DNA of 54,275 nucleotides from an uncultured Candidatus Melainabacteria bacterium (GCA_934718275.1 CAKUZD010000009.1:1-54275); one strand, 5' to 3'; positions 34,741-44,817 are shown, counted from the stretch's first letter. Made by a program: numbers and translations. Notes: generated by a model not told the origin, from the letters alone.

Positions 34741-35868
34741 GTGAATATAAATAGATTTCTAAAAAAAATATTTATGGTTTTTGTTTTGTTGCTTATATGT
34801 AATATAGGTGCTTTTGCCAGTACGACTCAATTAAAGAATATACAACATAAACAAAGGATTACTCATGAAAAAATCAAGAGATTAAAGGTTCTGGAACATC
34901 TTGAAAAAAATAAATTATATAAAAACCAACAAAAATTAGAACAAGCTTCTAATTCTTTACAACAATCTAAAAATCAATATTCTAATCTCGAAGGTCAATT
35001 AGCACAGATGGAAAAGGATTTGAATGCGTCTGTTGCTGAGTATAATGCGGCTAATGTTGGTATGAGAAAAAGAATTCGACAAGTTTATAAAAATCAAAGA
35101 ACAGGCATGTTTCAATTGATTTTAGCTGCAAAGGATTTAAATTCTTTGTTAGATGTTGTCTATTTTGAAAAAATTGTTTTGAAAAAAAATTATGCTCAAA
35201 TTCTCGCAGTTCGAGCAAAATCTCAACACATAGCTGCTATGAAACGAAACATAGAAGCTAAAAAGATTGCTTTAGCTCAATCTATTCAAGAAATCAACTA
35301 TCAACAAAAAAATATTAAATCAGCTATAGCTGTTAATCAGAGCATGATTAGTAAGTATAAAACTGATAGAAAAACTTATGAAAAAGCTGAAAGAGATTTA
35401 GCAAGGCAGTCTGCGAGTATTCAAAGCATGATTGCAAGAAGAAACAAAGGAACTTCAACCGTAAGAATTACATCCACAGGTTTTATGCGCCCTATTGGAG
35501 GTAGAATTACTTCTCCGTTTGGTTGGAGAACTCACCCTATATTTAATAGTAGAACTTTTCATTCAGGAGTTGATATTGCAGGCCCAAATCATGGAAGTAT
35601 AAGAGCTTCAAATTCAGGTAGAGTTATTTACTCCGGTTGGTACGGTGGTTATGGAAAAGTCGTAATCCTTGATCACGGTGTTGTTAACGGAAAGCCTACA
35701 ACAACTCTGTATGCGCACATGTCATCAATAAAAGTTGGACAAGGACAGTTTGTTCATAAAGGTGATGTTGTCGGGTACGAGGGAACTACCGGATATAGTA
35801 CGGGGCCGCATGTGCATTTTGAAGTTAGAATAAACGGAAAACCAAATAATCCGTTAAATTATATTTAA
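34741..35868 (+). CDS. Murein hydrolase activator/M23 peptidase (EnvC/NlpD-like)
   Basis: 375 aa, exported. Signal peptide MNINRFLKKIFMVFVLLLIC. A long coiled-coil region (about 30-235) like EnvC is followed by a LytM/M23 domain (about 255-372) with HSGVD (metal His and Asp), TLYAHMSS and HVHFEVR. All zinc-ligand residues seem intact, so it may be an active endopeptidase rather than only an activator. It starts with GTG; AGGGATATT precedes it. It controls peptidoglycan turnover and cell separation. It heads the envelope cluster. Confidence 0.92.
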   Translation: MNINRFLKKIFMVFVLLLICNIGAFASTTQLKNIQHKQRITHEKIKRLKVLEHLEKNKLYKNQQKLEQASNSLQQSKNQYSNLEGQLAQMEKDLNASVAEYNAANVGMRKRIRQVYKNQRTGMFQLILAAKDLNSLLDVVYFEKIVLKKNYAQILAVRAKSQHIAAMKRNIEAKKIALAQSIQEINYQQKNIKSAIAVNQSMISKYKTDRKTYEKAERDLARQSASIQSMIARRNKGTSTVRITSTGFMRPIGGRITSPFGWRTHPIFNSRTFHSGVDIAGPNHGSIRASNSGRVIYSGWYGGYGKVVILDHGVVNGKPTTTLYAHMSSIKVGQGQFVHKGDVVGYEGTTGYSTGPHVHFEVRINGKPNNPLNYI

Positions 35869-35887
35869 GTAGTATAAAGGCGGAATT

Positions 35888-38122
35888 TTGAAAAAGTATT
35901 TATTAGTTACAGCTTTAATATTATCAATGATTTCAGGAAGTACAGATGCTGCTGAAATTAAGAACAATGGATTGTCTACAGATTTGGAAACTCTTTTTAA
36001 TGAAAGTTTTTATGAATCTCCATCTTCTATTGTTATGCCTAAGGTCGAGGTCGTTGAAGGGAGTAATGTTGCTCCGATAAAAGGTATGCCTTTGTTTAAA
36101 AAAACTCGTATTAAGCTTACAAATCGTTTGCGAGAGAGAGAATATAAGAAAACCTTAGAACTTATAGAAAAGGAAAAACAAGAGCAAGCAAAATTAGAAG
36201 CCGAAGAAAATGCGAAATTAAATAAAGAATTAAATATTAATTTTGTTGATCCTACAAAAGGAAATGAAGAATCAACTACTGATAAAATTAATAAGAATAG
36301 TGAAAATATTGAAGAAAATAATATAAATGAAACCTTAGAACTGGAAGGAGGAGTTAAGGAGCGCGTTACTTCTAATGATGTTGTTTTGGACGCCGATAAT
36401 GTTGACTATGATGATAAAAAAATGGATATTGTGGCAACCGGTTCTCCTGTTTTAAAATTTCCTCCTCAGAATGTCACCATAAAAGCAGATAAAATGGTTT
36501 ATAATCAGGTTTCTAATATTCTAAAGGCTTATGGTAAGGTTGAAGTTATCAGAGATGGGAAATCTGTTTTTGGAGACTATCTTCAAATAAATATGAATGA
36601 AGAAAATGCATTCATGGATAATATTAATACCAAGGCTGCTATGATGACAGTTCACGCCAGATCTGCCGAAATGCAAGATGATAAAATTATACTTTATAAT
36701 GGTAAATTATCATCAGAGGATCATTATGTTTTGAGTCTTGAATCAAGAATGATTGGCGGAAACCACTTTAACAGAATGCTATTGGATGATGAAGAAAGAT
36801 CTTCGATAACGGAATTTACCGGAGATACCGCAATAACAGTTAAGACAAAAGATATTATAATAAATGCAAAAAGAGATCACGATGTTATCACTTTGAAAAA
36901 ACCGGAAATTCGTTATGGAGATGCAAGATTATTCAGATATCCTTCTTTATCTGTTCACACAAACAAAAAACATGAATTTTTTGACGGTAGTTATCCTGAA
37001 ATAGCATCTCGTGGCGGTTTTGGTTTATATGCCGGCCCCGGGTTTGTTGTAGATACTCCATTACAGGGTGGTTCTACTTTGAAGCTTATGCCTATTATCA
37101 ATAATAAAAGTGGTATAGGTATTGGTGCTATGGCAAAGTATCGTAGTGCTACAAATTATACGGATTTTGGTTACGGTTCATCTGCTGATAAATTTATTTT
37201 AAAAGGGCGTCAGTTTTTAGATGATAAACTTTTCTTGCAATATGGTGCAAATTCATATATGGATGAATGGTGGTTTGGTTCAAGAATTGCTAAATATGAT
37301 GCAGAGTTAGTTTATAGAGATAGTGGAATTGTTCCATCTACAATTGGAAAAGACTTGGATTTAAGTTTTAAGCAACGCTTTGGTGTTGGTTATATGCAAA
37401 ATAGCGATTACAATAGAGGTGGAGATAAAATTCCGACTAACAATATTGGAACTATGAGAACCAGATATATGGCTGAAATAGCTCAAAGATTGTATAATTA
37501 CAGGGATGAAGACAGGCTTCTTGATATGAATTTGTCTTGGGTATTGCAAGGTAGTGCTGCTTTATATGGAACCGGTGATACTCAGTTTGTAGGTAGAATG
37601 GGGCCTTTAATTCACACTCAATATAAACATTGGATGCAGGATATTGGAGGATTTGTGTCTGCCTTCCAAGATGGAACTCCTATGCAAATGTATGATATGT
37701 ATAGATACGGGCATGCTAATATTTATTTGAAGGAATCTTTGCGTTTGAACAAGTATGTAACAGTTGCTTGGTCAGGTTCTTTGACTTTGACCGGAGATGC
37801 TCCAAATGACAAAATGTTCCAAGAAAATTCATTTATTATTGCTCTTGGTCCCGATGATTTTAAATTAAATTTTGGTTATGATTGGGTAAGGCAGCAAACA
37901 TATTTTGCATTTATCGTTTCAATGGATACGAAGGGTTCTTATGTAGAATTTGAAAAAATGGAAATTAAACATCCGGACAGACTTGCGAAAAGCGATGATG
38001 AAAAAGTTGAATTAAGGGTTTATGATAAAGAAAATAATTCTTCTGATAGCAAGGCTATATCTAAAAAAATGATGTATGCAGAGGTTATTGATATAGAAGA
38101 TCCTGATAGAGAGCAATTGTAA
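35888..38122 (+). CDS. OstA/LptD-like outer-membrane LPS transport protein
   Basis: 744 aa. Signal peptide MKKYLLVTALILSMISGSTDA. A charged linker (about 70-150) precedes an OstA/LptA-like beta-jellyroll domain (about 155-280, including DNVDYDDKKMDIVATGSPVL and VTIKADKMVYNQVSNILKAYG). The C-terminal half (about 320-705) is rich in alternating strands and aromatic residues as in a beta-barrel. It begins with a TTG start codon, with AAAGGCGGA upstream. It probably places LPS in the outer membrane. Its last base overlaps the start of the aldolase gene (TAATG). A role in other envelope transport cannot be excluded. Confidence 0.82.
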   Translation: MKKYLLVTALILSMISGSTDAAEIKNNGLSTDLETLFNESFYESPSSIVMPKVEVVEGSNVAPIKGMPLFKKTRIKLTNRLREREYKKTLELIEKEKQEQAKLEAEENAKLNKELNINFVDPTKGNEESTTDKINKNSENIEENNINETLELEGGVKERVTSNDVVLDADNVDYDDKKMDIVATGSPVLKFPPQNVTIKADKMVYNQVSNILKAYGKVEVIRDGKSVFGDYLQINMNEENAFMDNINTKAAMMTVHARSAEMQDDKIILYNGKLSSEDHYVLSLESRMIGGNHFNRMLLDDEERSSITEFTGDTAITVKTKDIIINAKRDHDVITLKKPEIRYGDARLFRYPSLSVHTNKKHEFFDGSYPEIASRGGFGLYAGPGFVVDTPLQGGSTLKLMPIINNKSGIGIGAMAKYRSATNYTDFGYGSSADKFILKGRQFLDDKLFLQYGANSYMDEWWFGSRIAKYDAELVYRDSGIVPSTIGKDLDLSFKQRFGVGYMQNSDYNRGGDKIPTNNIGTMRTRYMAEIAQRLYNYRDEDRLLDMNLSWVLQGSAALYGTGDTQFVGRMGPLIHTQYKHWMQDIGGFVSAFQDGTPMQMYDMYRYGHANIYLKESLRLNKYVTVAWSGSLTLTGDAPNDKMFQENSFIIALGPDDFKLNFGYDWVRQQTYFAFIVSMDTKGSYVEFEKMEIKHPDRLAKSDDEKVELRVYDKENNSSDSKAISKKMMYAEVIDIEDPDREQL

Positions 38123-38748
38123 TGAAAGATTTAGAAATATTAAAAAAGGAAATAATCGAATATGGAAAATTAGCGGGAGTTAAAAATTTTACACCGGGAT
38201 ATTCCGGGAATTTTTCAGCTCGTTGTGGAGATAAAATATTAATAACATCATCAGGTTCATCAAATGGCTATTTGTCTGAAGAAGAATTAGTTTTAATGGA
38301 CTATGACGGGAATTTGATAGAAGGAGCTAAAAAACCTTCTTCTGAAAAGATGTTACATGCAGAATTTTATAGACGGAGGTCTGATGTTAATTATATAATT
38401 CATGTACATCCTCCTTTTTTAAGTTCTTTTGCGTGTTGTCATGTTGCCTTAGATGAACCGATTATGGCTGAAAATGTTTTTTATTTTGGTCAAATTCCAT
38501 TAGCAGAATACGGGTTACCGGGTTCTATGGATTTAGTTGAAAAAACAGCTTTGTACTTCAATGATTATGATGCTGTGTTGATGGCAAATCATGGTTTTAT
38601 AGTAGGTGATAAGACTATTAAAGATGCATTTTTAAAATTGGAACTTGCTGAAAGCTATGCTCAGGTTGTATTAAATACAAAATTGCTAGGTGGTGCTGTT
38701 TTGTTCAATAACGAGCAAGTTAATGAGATTAACTCTCTAAAAAAATAG
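38122..38748 (+). CDS. Class II aldolase/adducin family protein
   Basis: 208 aa. Metal-binding His residues are in IIHVHPPF and MANHGFIVGD; TPGYSGNFSARCGDKILITS and the acidic SEKMLHAEFYR segment match L-fuculose-phosphate aldolase and related enzymes. It acts on a phosphorylated sugar or sugar acid; the exact substrate is unknown. Start ATG overlaps the previous stop. It sits within the LPS cluster but has no obvious role there. Confidence 0.88.
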   Translation: MKDLEILKKEIIEYGKLAGVKNFTPGYSGNFSARCGDKILITSSGSSNGYLSEEELVLMDYDGNLIEGAKKPSSEKMLHAEFYRRRSDVNYIIHVHPPFLSSFACCHVALDEPIMAENVFYFGQIPLAEYGLPGSMDLVEKTALYFNDYDAVLMANHGFIVGDKTIKDAFLKLELAESYAQVVLNTKLLGGAVLFNNEQVNEINSLKK

Positions 38749-38751
38749 TTG

Positions 38752-38760
38752 TGATATAAT
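38752..38760 (+). promoter_or_regulatory. Extended -10 before lpxI
   Basis: TGATATAAT lies 27 nt upstream of the GTG start. It suggests lpxI-lpxB can be transcribed apart from the upstream genes. Confidence 0.5.
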
Positions 38761-38786
38761 TAATTTAGTAAAAGAGGAAATTAAAA

Positions 38787-39602
38787 GTGTCAATAATGTT
38801 AGAAAATAAACAAGGATTAATAGCAGGAGACGGAATTCTTCCTGTAGAGATGGCTCGCCATGCACAAGAAAATGGTTTTGAAGTTATCTGTATTTCCCTT
38901 GCAAATGATAATGTAAATGAATTAAAGAAATATTGTTCAAAAGTTTATTCTTGCCATCCGGGAGAAATGACAAAAATTGAAAAGATTTTTGAGGATGAAG
39001 AAATTAAACAAGTAACTTTTTTGGGAAAAGTACATAAACGTGTGCTTTTGCAATTGCATAAGTTTGATTCCAGAGCAATTGAAATTTTGAAATCTGTAAA
39101 AAGATTGAATGATGATGAAGTTATGCTTTTGATTGTAAAAGAGTTTGAAAAACGAAATGTTTCTGTTTTGGATCAGACAATTTTTATTAAGAATTTGATG
39201 ATTCCATCCGGAGTTTTAGGAAAATTAAAACCAACAGAAAAACAAATGGAAGATGTAAATTACGGTTTTTGGCTTGCTAAAGAAATGGGTAAGGTTGATG
39301 TCGGACAATCTGTTGTAATAAAAGATAAAATGATTATGGCGGTTGAAGCTATTGAAGGCACAGATATGTGTATTAAGCGAGGTTCAAAACTTGCCAAAAA
39401 AGATGCTGTTGTTGTAAAAGTTTCTAAACCATTTCAGGATAAAAGATTTGATATTCCGGCAATTGGCCTGAGAACTTTAAAAACAATGAAAAAGTATAAA
39501 GCAAATTTAATTGCGGTGGAAGCAAATGAGACAATTATCGTTAATCAGGAAAAAGTTGTGGAATATGCTGATAAAAACGGTATTGTAGTGATGGCTGTAT
39601 AA
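38787..39602 (+). CDS. lpxI: UDP-2,3-diacylglucosamine pyrophosphatase LpxI
   Basis: 271 aa, DUF1009/LpxI family. It hydrolyses UDP-2,3-diacylglucosamine to lipid X, the step before LpxB, on the cytosolic membrane face. It shows LIAGDGILPVEMARHAQENG, a VGQSVVIKDKMIMAVEAIEG segment and GTDMCIKRGSKLAKK. GTG start with AAAGAGGAAA 6-8 nt upstream; an ATG 9 nt further lies too far from it. Gene order lpxI-lpxB (3 bp apart) supports the call. Confidence 0.95.
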   Translation: MSIMLENKQGLIAGDGILPVEMARHAQENGFEVICISLANDNVNELKKYCSKVYSCHPGEMTKIEKIFEDEEIKQVTFLGKVHKRVLLQLHKFDSRAIEILKSVKRLNDDEVMLLIVKEFEKRNVSVLDQTIFIKNLMIPSGVLGKLKPTEKQMEDVNYGFWLAKEMGKVDVGQSVVIKDKMIMAVEAIEGTDMCIKRGSKLAKKDAVVVKVSKPFQDKRFDIPAIGLRTLKTMKKYKANLIAVEANETIIVNQEKVVEYADKNGIVVMAV

Positions 39603-39605
39603 ATT

Positions 39606-40730
39606 ATGAAAAAGCTTTTTATTATAACCGGCGAATATTCAGGAGATATACATGCTTCTCATGTTGTTGAAGCTATAAGGGCTGCTAGTCCTGATATTGA
39701 AATAGAGGGAATTGGTGGAGAAAATTTGCGCCAAGCAGGTGTTAAGTTATTTTCTGACCAAAAAAATATGGGGGCAGTTGGTTTATCTCCTAAGATTATC
39801 TTTGATCACTTGTTTTTAGGAAAACGTGTAGTTGATTATTTGACAAAGGAATTTAAACCGGATTTAGTATTACTGATTGATTATGGAGCTTTTAATTTAA
39901 GTATTTCAAAATTTTTACATCGAGCAGGAATTAAAGTTTTTTATTATATTCCGCCGCAAGTATGGGCAAGTCGTAAATGGAGAATAAATACGATAAAAAA
40001 GAACATTGATGAAGTGTTGTGTATTTTTCCATTTGAAAAAGAAATGTATGAAAGTTATGGTATAAAAACTCACTATTGTGGACATCCGCTAGTTTCTCAA
40101 TTGCCTCAAAAAGCAGATAAAGATACCTTTTTTGAGAAGCACGGTTTTGACAAGGATAAAAAACTTGTTTCAATTTTTCCAGGGTCAAGAGTTTTCGAAT
40201 TAAAATATTTAATGAAAGTTTTTGTTAAAACTGCAGAAAATTTACAAAAAAAACATCCGAATTTGCAATTTTGTATTTCTCAAGCTCCAAATTTATCTGA
40301 TGATGTATATAACAAATTTTTGGAAAAATCTCCTTTTCCTGTGATAAAAGGAGATAATCAGGCTTTGTTAAGTGTTTCGGATGCTTTGATTTTGGCTTCC
40401 GGAACGGTTGCATTAGAGGCTTGTTTGTATCAAACTCCTATGATTATTGCTTATCGCGGTCCATGGCTGTTTTACTTAATATATTTACTTGTAAGGTGTA
40501 TAAAACGAGTTTCTTTGCCGAATATTATTGCGGATAAATTGATTGTTCCCGAGATTATTCAGGGAGATGTAAATGTTTCTAAGATTTCTTATGAGATAGA
40601 AAGATTGCTTTATGACTCTGAATATCGAACAAAAAATATTAAGGAACTGGGAGAAGTTAAAAATTTATTGTCTAATAAAGTTTCTTCACAAGAAGCTGCA
40701 AATGTTATAGTTCAAGCACTTGGAAATTAA
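39606..40730 (+). CDS. lpxB: Lipid-A-disaccharide synthase
   Basis: 374 aa GT19 glycosyltransferase condensing lipid X with UDP-diacylglucosamine. It has ITGEYSGDIHASHVVEAI, GIGGENLRQAG, FPGSRVFELKYLM and LILASGTVALEACLYQTPMI, all expected LpxB motifs. It acts at the inner face of the inner membrane. It lies 3 bp after lpxI and must be co-transcribed. Confidence 0.97.
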   Translation: MKKLFIITGEYSGDIHASHVVEAIRAASPDIEIEGIGGENLRQAGVKLFSDQKNMGAVGLSPKIIFDHLFLGKRVVDYLTKEFKPDLVLLIDYGAFNLSISKFLHRAGIKVFYYIPPQVWASRKWRINTIKKNIDEVLCIFPFEKEMYESYGIKTHYCGHPLVSQLPQKADKDTFFEKHGFDKDKKLVSIFPGSRVFELKYLMKVFVKTAENLQKKHPNLQFCISQAPNLSDDVYNKFLEKSPFPVIKGDNQALLSVSDALILASGTVALEACLYQTPMIIAYRGPWLFYLIYLLVRCIKRVSLPNIIADKLIVPEIIQGDVNVSKISYEIERLLYDSEYRTKNIKELGEVKNLLSNKVSSQEAANVIVQALGN

Positions 40731-40792
40731 TAAATCTTAATATAAGAGCAAATTAAACGAAATTTATGACTTTATATATTAAGGGGAAACGT

Positions 40793-42448
40793 ATGATAAA
40801 TTCAAGTTTGTCTATAAATAGTGCAAAAAGAAATGCATTTATGAATTTTTCGCAGCCGCAAAACGGCTATTATATCAATACGCCCCAAATTATTCAAGAT
40901 AAAGACAATAAACAAGAAAAAAATCATAAATTTGGAAAAACATTAGCTATATCTGCACTTGTTGTTGGTTTTGGAACTCTTGCATTATTTAGTGGAGGAT
41001 TAAACAAAGGTGCTTCCAAATTACTTAATAAATGGAAAATTAAGTTGGAGCAAGAATCGGCAAAAGGTGGTACATTTGAAAACTTTTATCGTTTTGCTTT
41101 GACGAGAGTAAACTCATTTATTGAAAAATCCGGTAGTATAAATAATTTTACAACCCTAAAAGATGTTGCATGTCAGAGGGTTATGTGGGGAAAAAATGGA
41201 GACAGGACATTTACTCGCAGAATACATGAAGGTATTACTCACTTTTTTGATAAGATAAGTAGAAAAACTGTAAATTCTTCTTATTCTTCAACTCATAAAA
41301 AGTTTGCAACATTAACGGAGCGGTTTAACTGTTTAAACGATAGAATATTACGAGAACATCCGAATGACAGAAACGTTTTGGATGCAATAAATTCTATAAA
41401 CAGTCGAATAAGGAAAGTTAATTCAAATTTGGAAACAGGATTTGGAATAAATGCCCGTACGGAAAGATTAAAAGAAGTTCAAACTGCAACTGACGGCTTG
41501 TTTGATTTCTTTTGGGATGCCAGTTTTAAAGATGTAAAAAACTTTAAGTCTAAAAATATGTGGCAGACATTTATTGCAGAAGATTATATGTTGCCTGCAA
41601 AAATGAAACTGGCTAATAAAACAGGAGTATTAAGACAGGCTATTACTCATGACATAAATGACAGTTATAAAGCAACAACAAAAGCGCTTGACAACATTCA
41701 AAAATTTATAAATCCTTCGGATACTTCTACAAATGAGGTTTTGACTCAATTAAGAAACAACTTGAAGAAATATAAAAAATTGTCCGGTGATAACGAAATT
41801 GTTCAAAGAGCAGAATTAAACAAAGAAATTATAGATAATTTACAAAAATTAAGCAGAAGTTTTAATAAAAATTCAAAAACTTATTCTTACAATTCAGAAG
41901 CAGTTAGTTCGATTTCTACCTACGTAACAGAAGTAGAAGAAATAATTTCAAAAAGTTCAAAAGGTGAATTGCAAGAAATATTGACAGCATATAAGAAATT
42001 ATTGCCGCGAAAAGAATATTTAAAACTAAAGGCTGATGTTGAAGCAGCAGTTAAGTCTCTAGATAAATCAATTGATATTGAGACAGTTCAATATGTAGAT
42101 AAAGCAAGAGATTTAAGACTTGGTTCTGCTCCTACTGATGTTTTATCAATTGTTGGTACTGTAGGTGCGGTTGGTTACTATCTAAATAAAGCAGATGGCA
42201 GGGATGAAAAGGTTTCTGCTTCTCTAAAATACGGAATTCCGGCAATCGGCGCAATTGCGACATCTCTATATAGTACTGCAAGATTAGTTTCCGGAGGTAA
42301 GTCTTTGGCTTTAGGTTTAATTTCAGGTGCAATAATTAATAAAGTTGGGGAAGCTATTGATAATGTTCGAAAAAAATATGCATTGAATGTTTCGGTTCAT
42401 ACTAAGGAAGTTAAAGATATGTTTAAACCTCAATCAAATACAGTATAG
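40793..42448 (+). CDS. Lineage-specific membrane protein, 551 aa
   Basis: Unrecognised. The polar N-terminus (MINSSLSINSAKRNAFMNFS) has the FxS/FxG style of other proteins here, then a membrane helix (about 50-70, LAISALVVGFGTLALFSGG), a long soluble helical region (about 75-445) and a C-terminal hydrophobic region (about 455-530) with SIVGTVGAVGYYLN and IGAIATSLYSTARLVSGG. I chose ATG 40793 because AAGGGGAAAC precedes it. The promoter tract GACTTTATATATT lies just upstream. Possibly related in architecture to the 1132-aa protein. Confidence 0.8.
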   Translation: MINSSLSINSAKRNAFMNFSQPQNGYYINTPQIIQDKDNKQEKNHKFGKTLAISALVVGFGTLALFSGGLNKGASKLLNKWKIKLEQESAKGGTFENFYRFALTRVNSFIEKSGSINNFTTLKDVACQRVMWGKNGDRTFTRRIHEGITHFFDKISRKTVNSSYSSTHKKFATLTERFNCLNDRILREHPNDRNVLDAINSINSRIRKVNSNLETGFGINARTERLKEVQTATDGLFDFFWDASFKDVKNFKSKNMWQTFIAEDYMLPAKMKLANKTGVLRQAITHDINDSYKATTKALDNIQKFINPSDTSTNEVLTQLRNNLKKYKKLSGDNEIVQRAELNKEIIDNLQKLSRSFNKNSKTYSYNSEAVSSISTYVTEVEEIISKSSKGELQEILTAYKKLLPRKEYLKLKADVEAAVKSLDKSIDIETVQYVDKARDLRLGSAPTDVLSIVGTVGAVGYYLNKADGRDEKVSASLKYGIPAIGAIATSLYSTARLVSGGKSLALGLISGAIINKVGEAIDNVRKKYALNVSVHTKEVKDMFKPQSNTV

Positions 42449-42492
42449 TAATATGCCGAATTTTTGTTAGAATGCAGGTAGAAGGAACCACT

Positions 42493-43521
42493 ATGACAAA
42501 GACTGAATATACAATTAAACAAAAATTAGAACAACGAGAAATTGATAATTTGAATGAATTTGCTACAAAAAGTCGTTTTACGAAAGGGCGTAAAAGAAAA
42601 ACAGAACCATGTCCTTTGCGAACAGAATTTCAGCGTGATAGAGACAGAATTTTGCACTCAAAAGCTTTTCGGCGTTTAAAACACAAAACACAAGTGTTTT
42701 TATCTCCATTTGATGATCATTTTAGAACCCGTTTGACGCATACCTTAGAAGTTTCTCAGATAGGCAGAACAATTGCGAGGGCGTTGGATTTTAATGAAGA
42801 TTTGGTAGAAGCTATTGCTTTGGGGCATGATTTAGGTCACACACCTTTTGGGCATTGTGGAGAGGGTGTTTTGAATGAGCTGGTAAAAGGCGGATTTCAT
42901 CATAATGTTCAAAGTGTAAGGGTTGTAGAAGTTTTAGAAGATTTAAATCTTTGTCAGGAAACAATTGATGGTATTTTGACTCATACTTGGGGGTATACTC
43001 CGAAAACACCTGAAGCACAAATCGTTCAACTAGCAGATAAGATTGCATATATAAATCATGATATAGAAGATTCTATAAGGGCAGGAATTATTGCGGAGAG
43101 TGACTTGCCGAGCGATTGTATTGAATATTTTACATCCGTTCAGAGTAAACGTTTGAGTAAAATGATAAATGAAATTGTTGTAAATTCTATTGGAAAACCG
43201 GAAGTTTCTATGAGCGAAGAAGGTTGGCATTATACTACAAAGTTGCGACAATGGATGTTTGAAAACGTTTATGAGGACGCATCACCTGCAAAATTAGAGG
43301 AAAAGAAGGCTAGAAATGTTATCAGAGAATTGTTTTTTTTGTATTCTGATATGCTAAAACCGGTATGCGAAGAAGAAAAAATTGAACGTATCGTAACAGA
43401 TTATATTTCAGGAATGACAGATAGGTATGCAGTTGAAAAATATAAAGAAAACTTTATACCTACAGGTTTTAAATCAGGAGCCAAAGAGGATTATTTATTT
43501 AAACTTGCAGGTATATATTAA
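42493..43521 (+). CDS. dGTPase-like HD-domain triphosphohydrolase
   Basis: 342 aa, deoxyguanosinetriphosphate triphosphohydrolase family. The HD metal site is seen in H64 (RDRILHSKAFRRLKHKTQ), H83 (TRLTHTLEVSQ), H112-D113 (GHDLGHTPFGHCGE) and a later Asp (LADKIAYINHDIED). It hydrolyses dNTPs to nucleoside and triphosphate. It has the short (type 2) length. I chose ATG 42493 because AGAAGGAACC precedes it. It could also be a related nucleotide-clearing enzyme. Confidence 0.93.
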   Translation: MTKTEYTIKQKLEQREIDNLNEFATKSRFTKGRKRKTEPCPLRTEFQRDRDRILHSKAFRRLKHKTQVFLSPFDDHFRTRLTHTLEVSQIGRTIARALDFNEDLVEAIALGHDLGHTPFGHCGEGVLNELVKGGFHHNVQSVRVVEVLEDLNLCQETIDGILTHTWGYTPKTPEAQIVQLADKIAYINHDIEDSIRAGIIAESDLPSDCIEYFTSVQSKRLSKMINEIVVNSIGKPEVSMSEEGWHYTTKLRQWMFENVYEDASPAKLEEKKARNVIRELFFLYSDMLKPVCEEEKIERIVTDYISGMTDRYAVEKYKENFIPTGFKSGAKEDYLFKLAGIY

Positions 43522-43530
43522 TTTGTATTA

Positions 43531-43559
43531 TTGAAATAGATATATATATGTGTTAAAAT
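43531..43559 (+). promoter_or_regulatory. Strong promoter of the cysteine-rich prepilin
   Basis: TTGAAA (43531-43536), 17-bp spacer, TAAAAT (43554-43559) preceded by TGT (extended -10). Same style as the promoter of the other prepilin at 16409. Confidence 0.8.
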
Positions 43560-43599
43560 ACAGGTATCTGTGATTAAGGATAAGAGAGGTATTTGATAA

Positions 43600-44730
43600 A
43601 TGATTGATTTTGGTTATATTATAAAACGAACTCCTAAAAACGGAAGGCTTGGTTATACATTGGCAGAAGTTATAATTGTAATGCTTGTAATTGCGGTTGT
43701 TGTTGGCGTAAGTATAAAAATTATTAAAGCTAAGATGGATAATATATTGTCTTACACATACTATTCCGGATATTCAATTTTGCGTGGTGTTACCGGTCAG
43801 ATAGTTGCAGATTTTAGGGCAACTCAAAGTATTTATACTGATACAGCTTATTACGTAGTACCAATGAATAATAACTTATTGGCAAATAAAAAGGAAAATT
43901 TTATAGCTAAGGCTGTTTTTTATTTACAGCATGTTGGGCAGCAGCCGGCATACGCGGCAGAGCCTACCGAAGAAGAAAAACAAGAACATTATTGCCAAGG
44001 GGAAAAATGGGATAATGAATCAAGTTCATGGGTTGACGAAACTCCATGGCCGCCATGTGGTGAAACCGGAGAATTTAGTTGGAACGAAGAAGCATGCCGA
44101 TGTGTTCCGGAAACTAAAACAGTACCTCGTTCCGGAGCAAACTTTTGTAAAAAATTTGTGGAATATTCAAACACAAAAACAGGAACTTCAGAGTGTAGCG
44201 GAAGTAATATAACAGCGGCTTTAACAGATTTTTCTGGTGCAACTCCTGATATTGTTTTCCGTAATGGAATGAAATTGTATAATATTCATAATACTCCCGG
44301 TGACATTTCTGATTTGCAAAATAACACGGCCGGAGGTTCTTATGACGGAGTTGAAAATGTGAATACTTATGGTTATACAGTATACTTGGATATTGATGGT
44401 GATAAAGGTTCTTCGACATTATGGGAAGATGTTTTTAAATTCTACATAACAATGTCAGGTAAAGTTATTCCTGCTTATGCAGGAGATATAGGTGGCTCAA
44501 ATAGTCGTTATTTGATGACAAGTGTTATGAAAGAAGAAATAACAGCTGATGGTCATCGTCAAATAAAATGGATAAAGAAAAGTGTTCCATTTAAGGAAGG
44601 AGCTTGTGCTTCTAATTATGTCGGAATAAATACGCCATATTGTTTAGGGGAAACTGTATCAGCCGAGTGTCCTGAAGGAATTGGAAATGTTTGTTCTTTA
44701 AAACACATTAGTCCTGTAAAATTCTTCTAA
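43600..44730 (+). CDS. Cysteine-rich type IV pilin-like prepilin, 376 aa
   Basis: Leader MIDFGYIIKRTPKNGRLG, then YTLAEVIIVMLVIAVVVGVS: cleavage G|YTLAE with Glu+5 and a long hydrophobic helix. Larger than a typical pilin. The middle (about 120-200) has a Cys- and Trp-rich block (EEKQEHYCQGEKW, WPPCGETG, CRCVPE) that looks like a disulfide-stabilised, possibly EGF-like or adhesion module. The C-terminal part has four more cysteines. It may be a minor or tip pilin with binding function. Followed by a terminator. Confidence 0.85.
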   Translation: MIDFGYIIKRTPKNGRLGYTLAEVIIVMLVIAVVVGVSIKIIKAKMDNILSYTYYSGYSILRGVTGQIVADFRATQSIYTDTAYYVVPMNNNLLANKKENFIAKAVFYLQHVGQQPAYAAEPTEEEKQEHYCQGEKWDNESSSWVDETPWPPCGETGEFSWNEEACRCVPETKTVPRSGANFCKKFVEYSNTKTGTSECSGSNITAALTDFSGATPDIVFRNGMKLYNIHNTPGDISDLQNNTAGGSYDGVENVNTYGYTVYLDIDGDKGSSTLWEDVFKFYITMSGKVIPAYAGDIGGSNSRYLMTSVMKEEITADGHRQIKWIKKSVPFKEGACASNYVGINTPYCLGETVSAECPEGIGNVCSLKHISPVKFF

Positions 44731-44751
44731 AATATTATAATAATAAAAAAT

Positions 44752-44784
44752 AAAAAAGCTTAAGATTTAATCTTATGCTTTTTT
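44752..44784 (+). terminator. Rho-independent terminator
   Basis: AAAAAAGC-TTAAGAT pairs with ATCTTA-TGCTTTTTT, with a T-run. It ends the prepilin transcript. Confidence 0.8.
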
Positions 44785-44817
44785 ATTTTAAAGTGAAAAT
44801 TTTTCTATTATTTCTAC

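Noticed and set aside
43931..44419. Alternative frames inside the cysteine-rich prepilin
   Set aside because: The prepilin frame has leader, membrane helix, promoter and terminator; the others have none.
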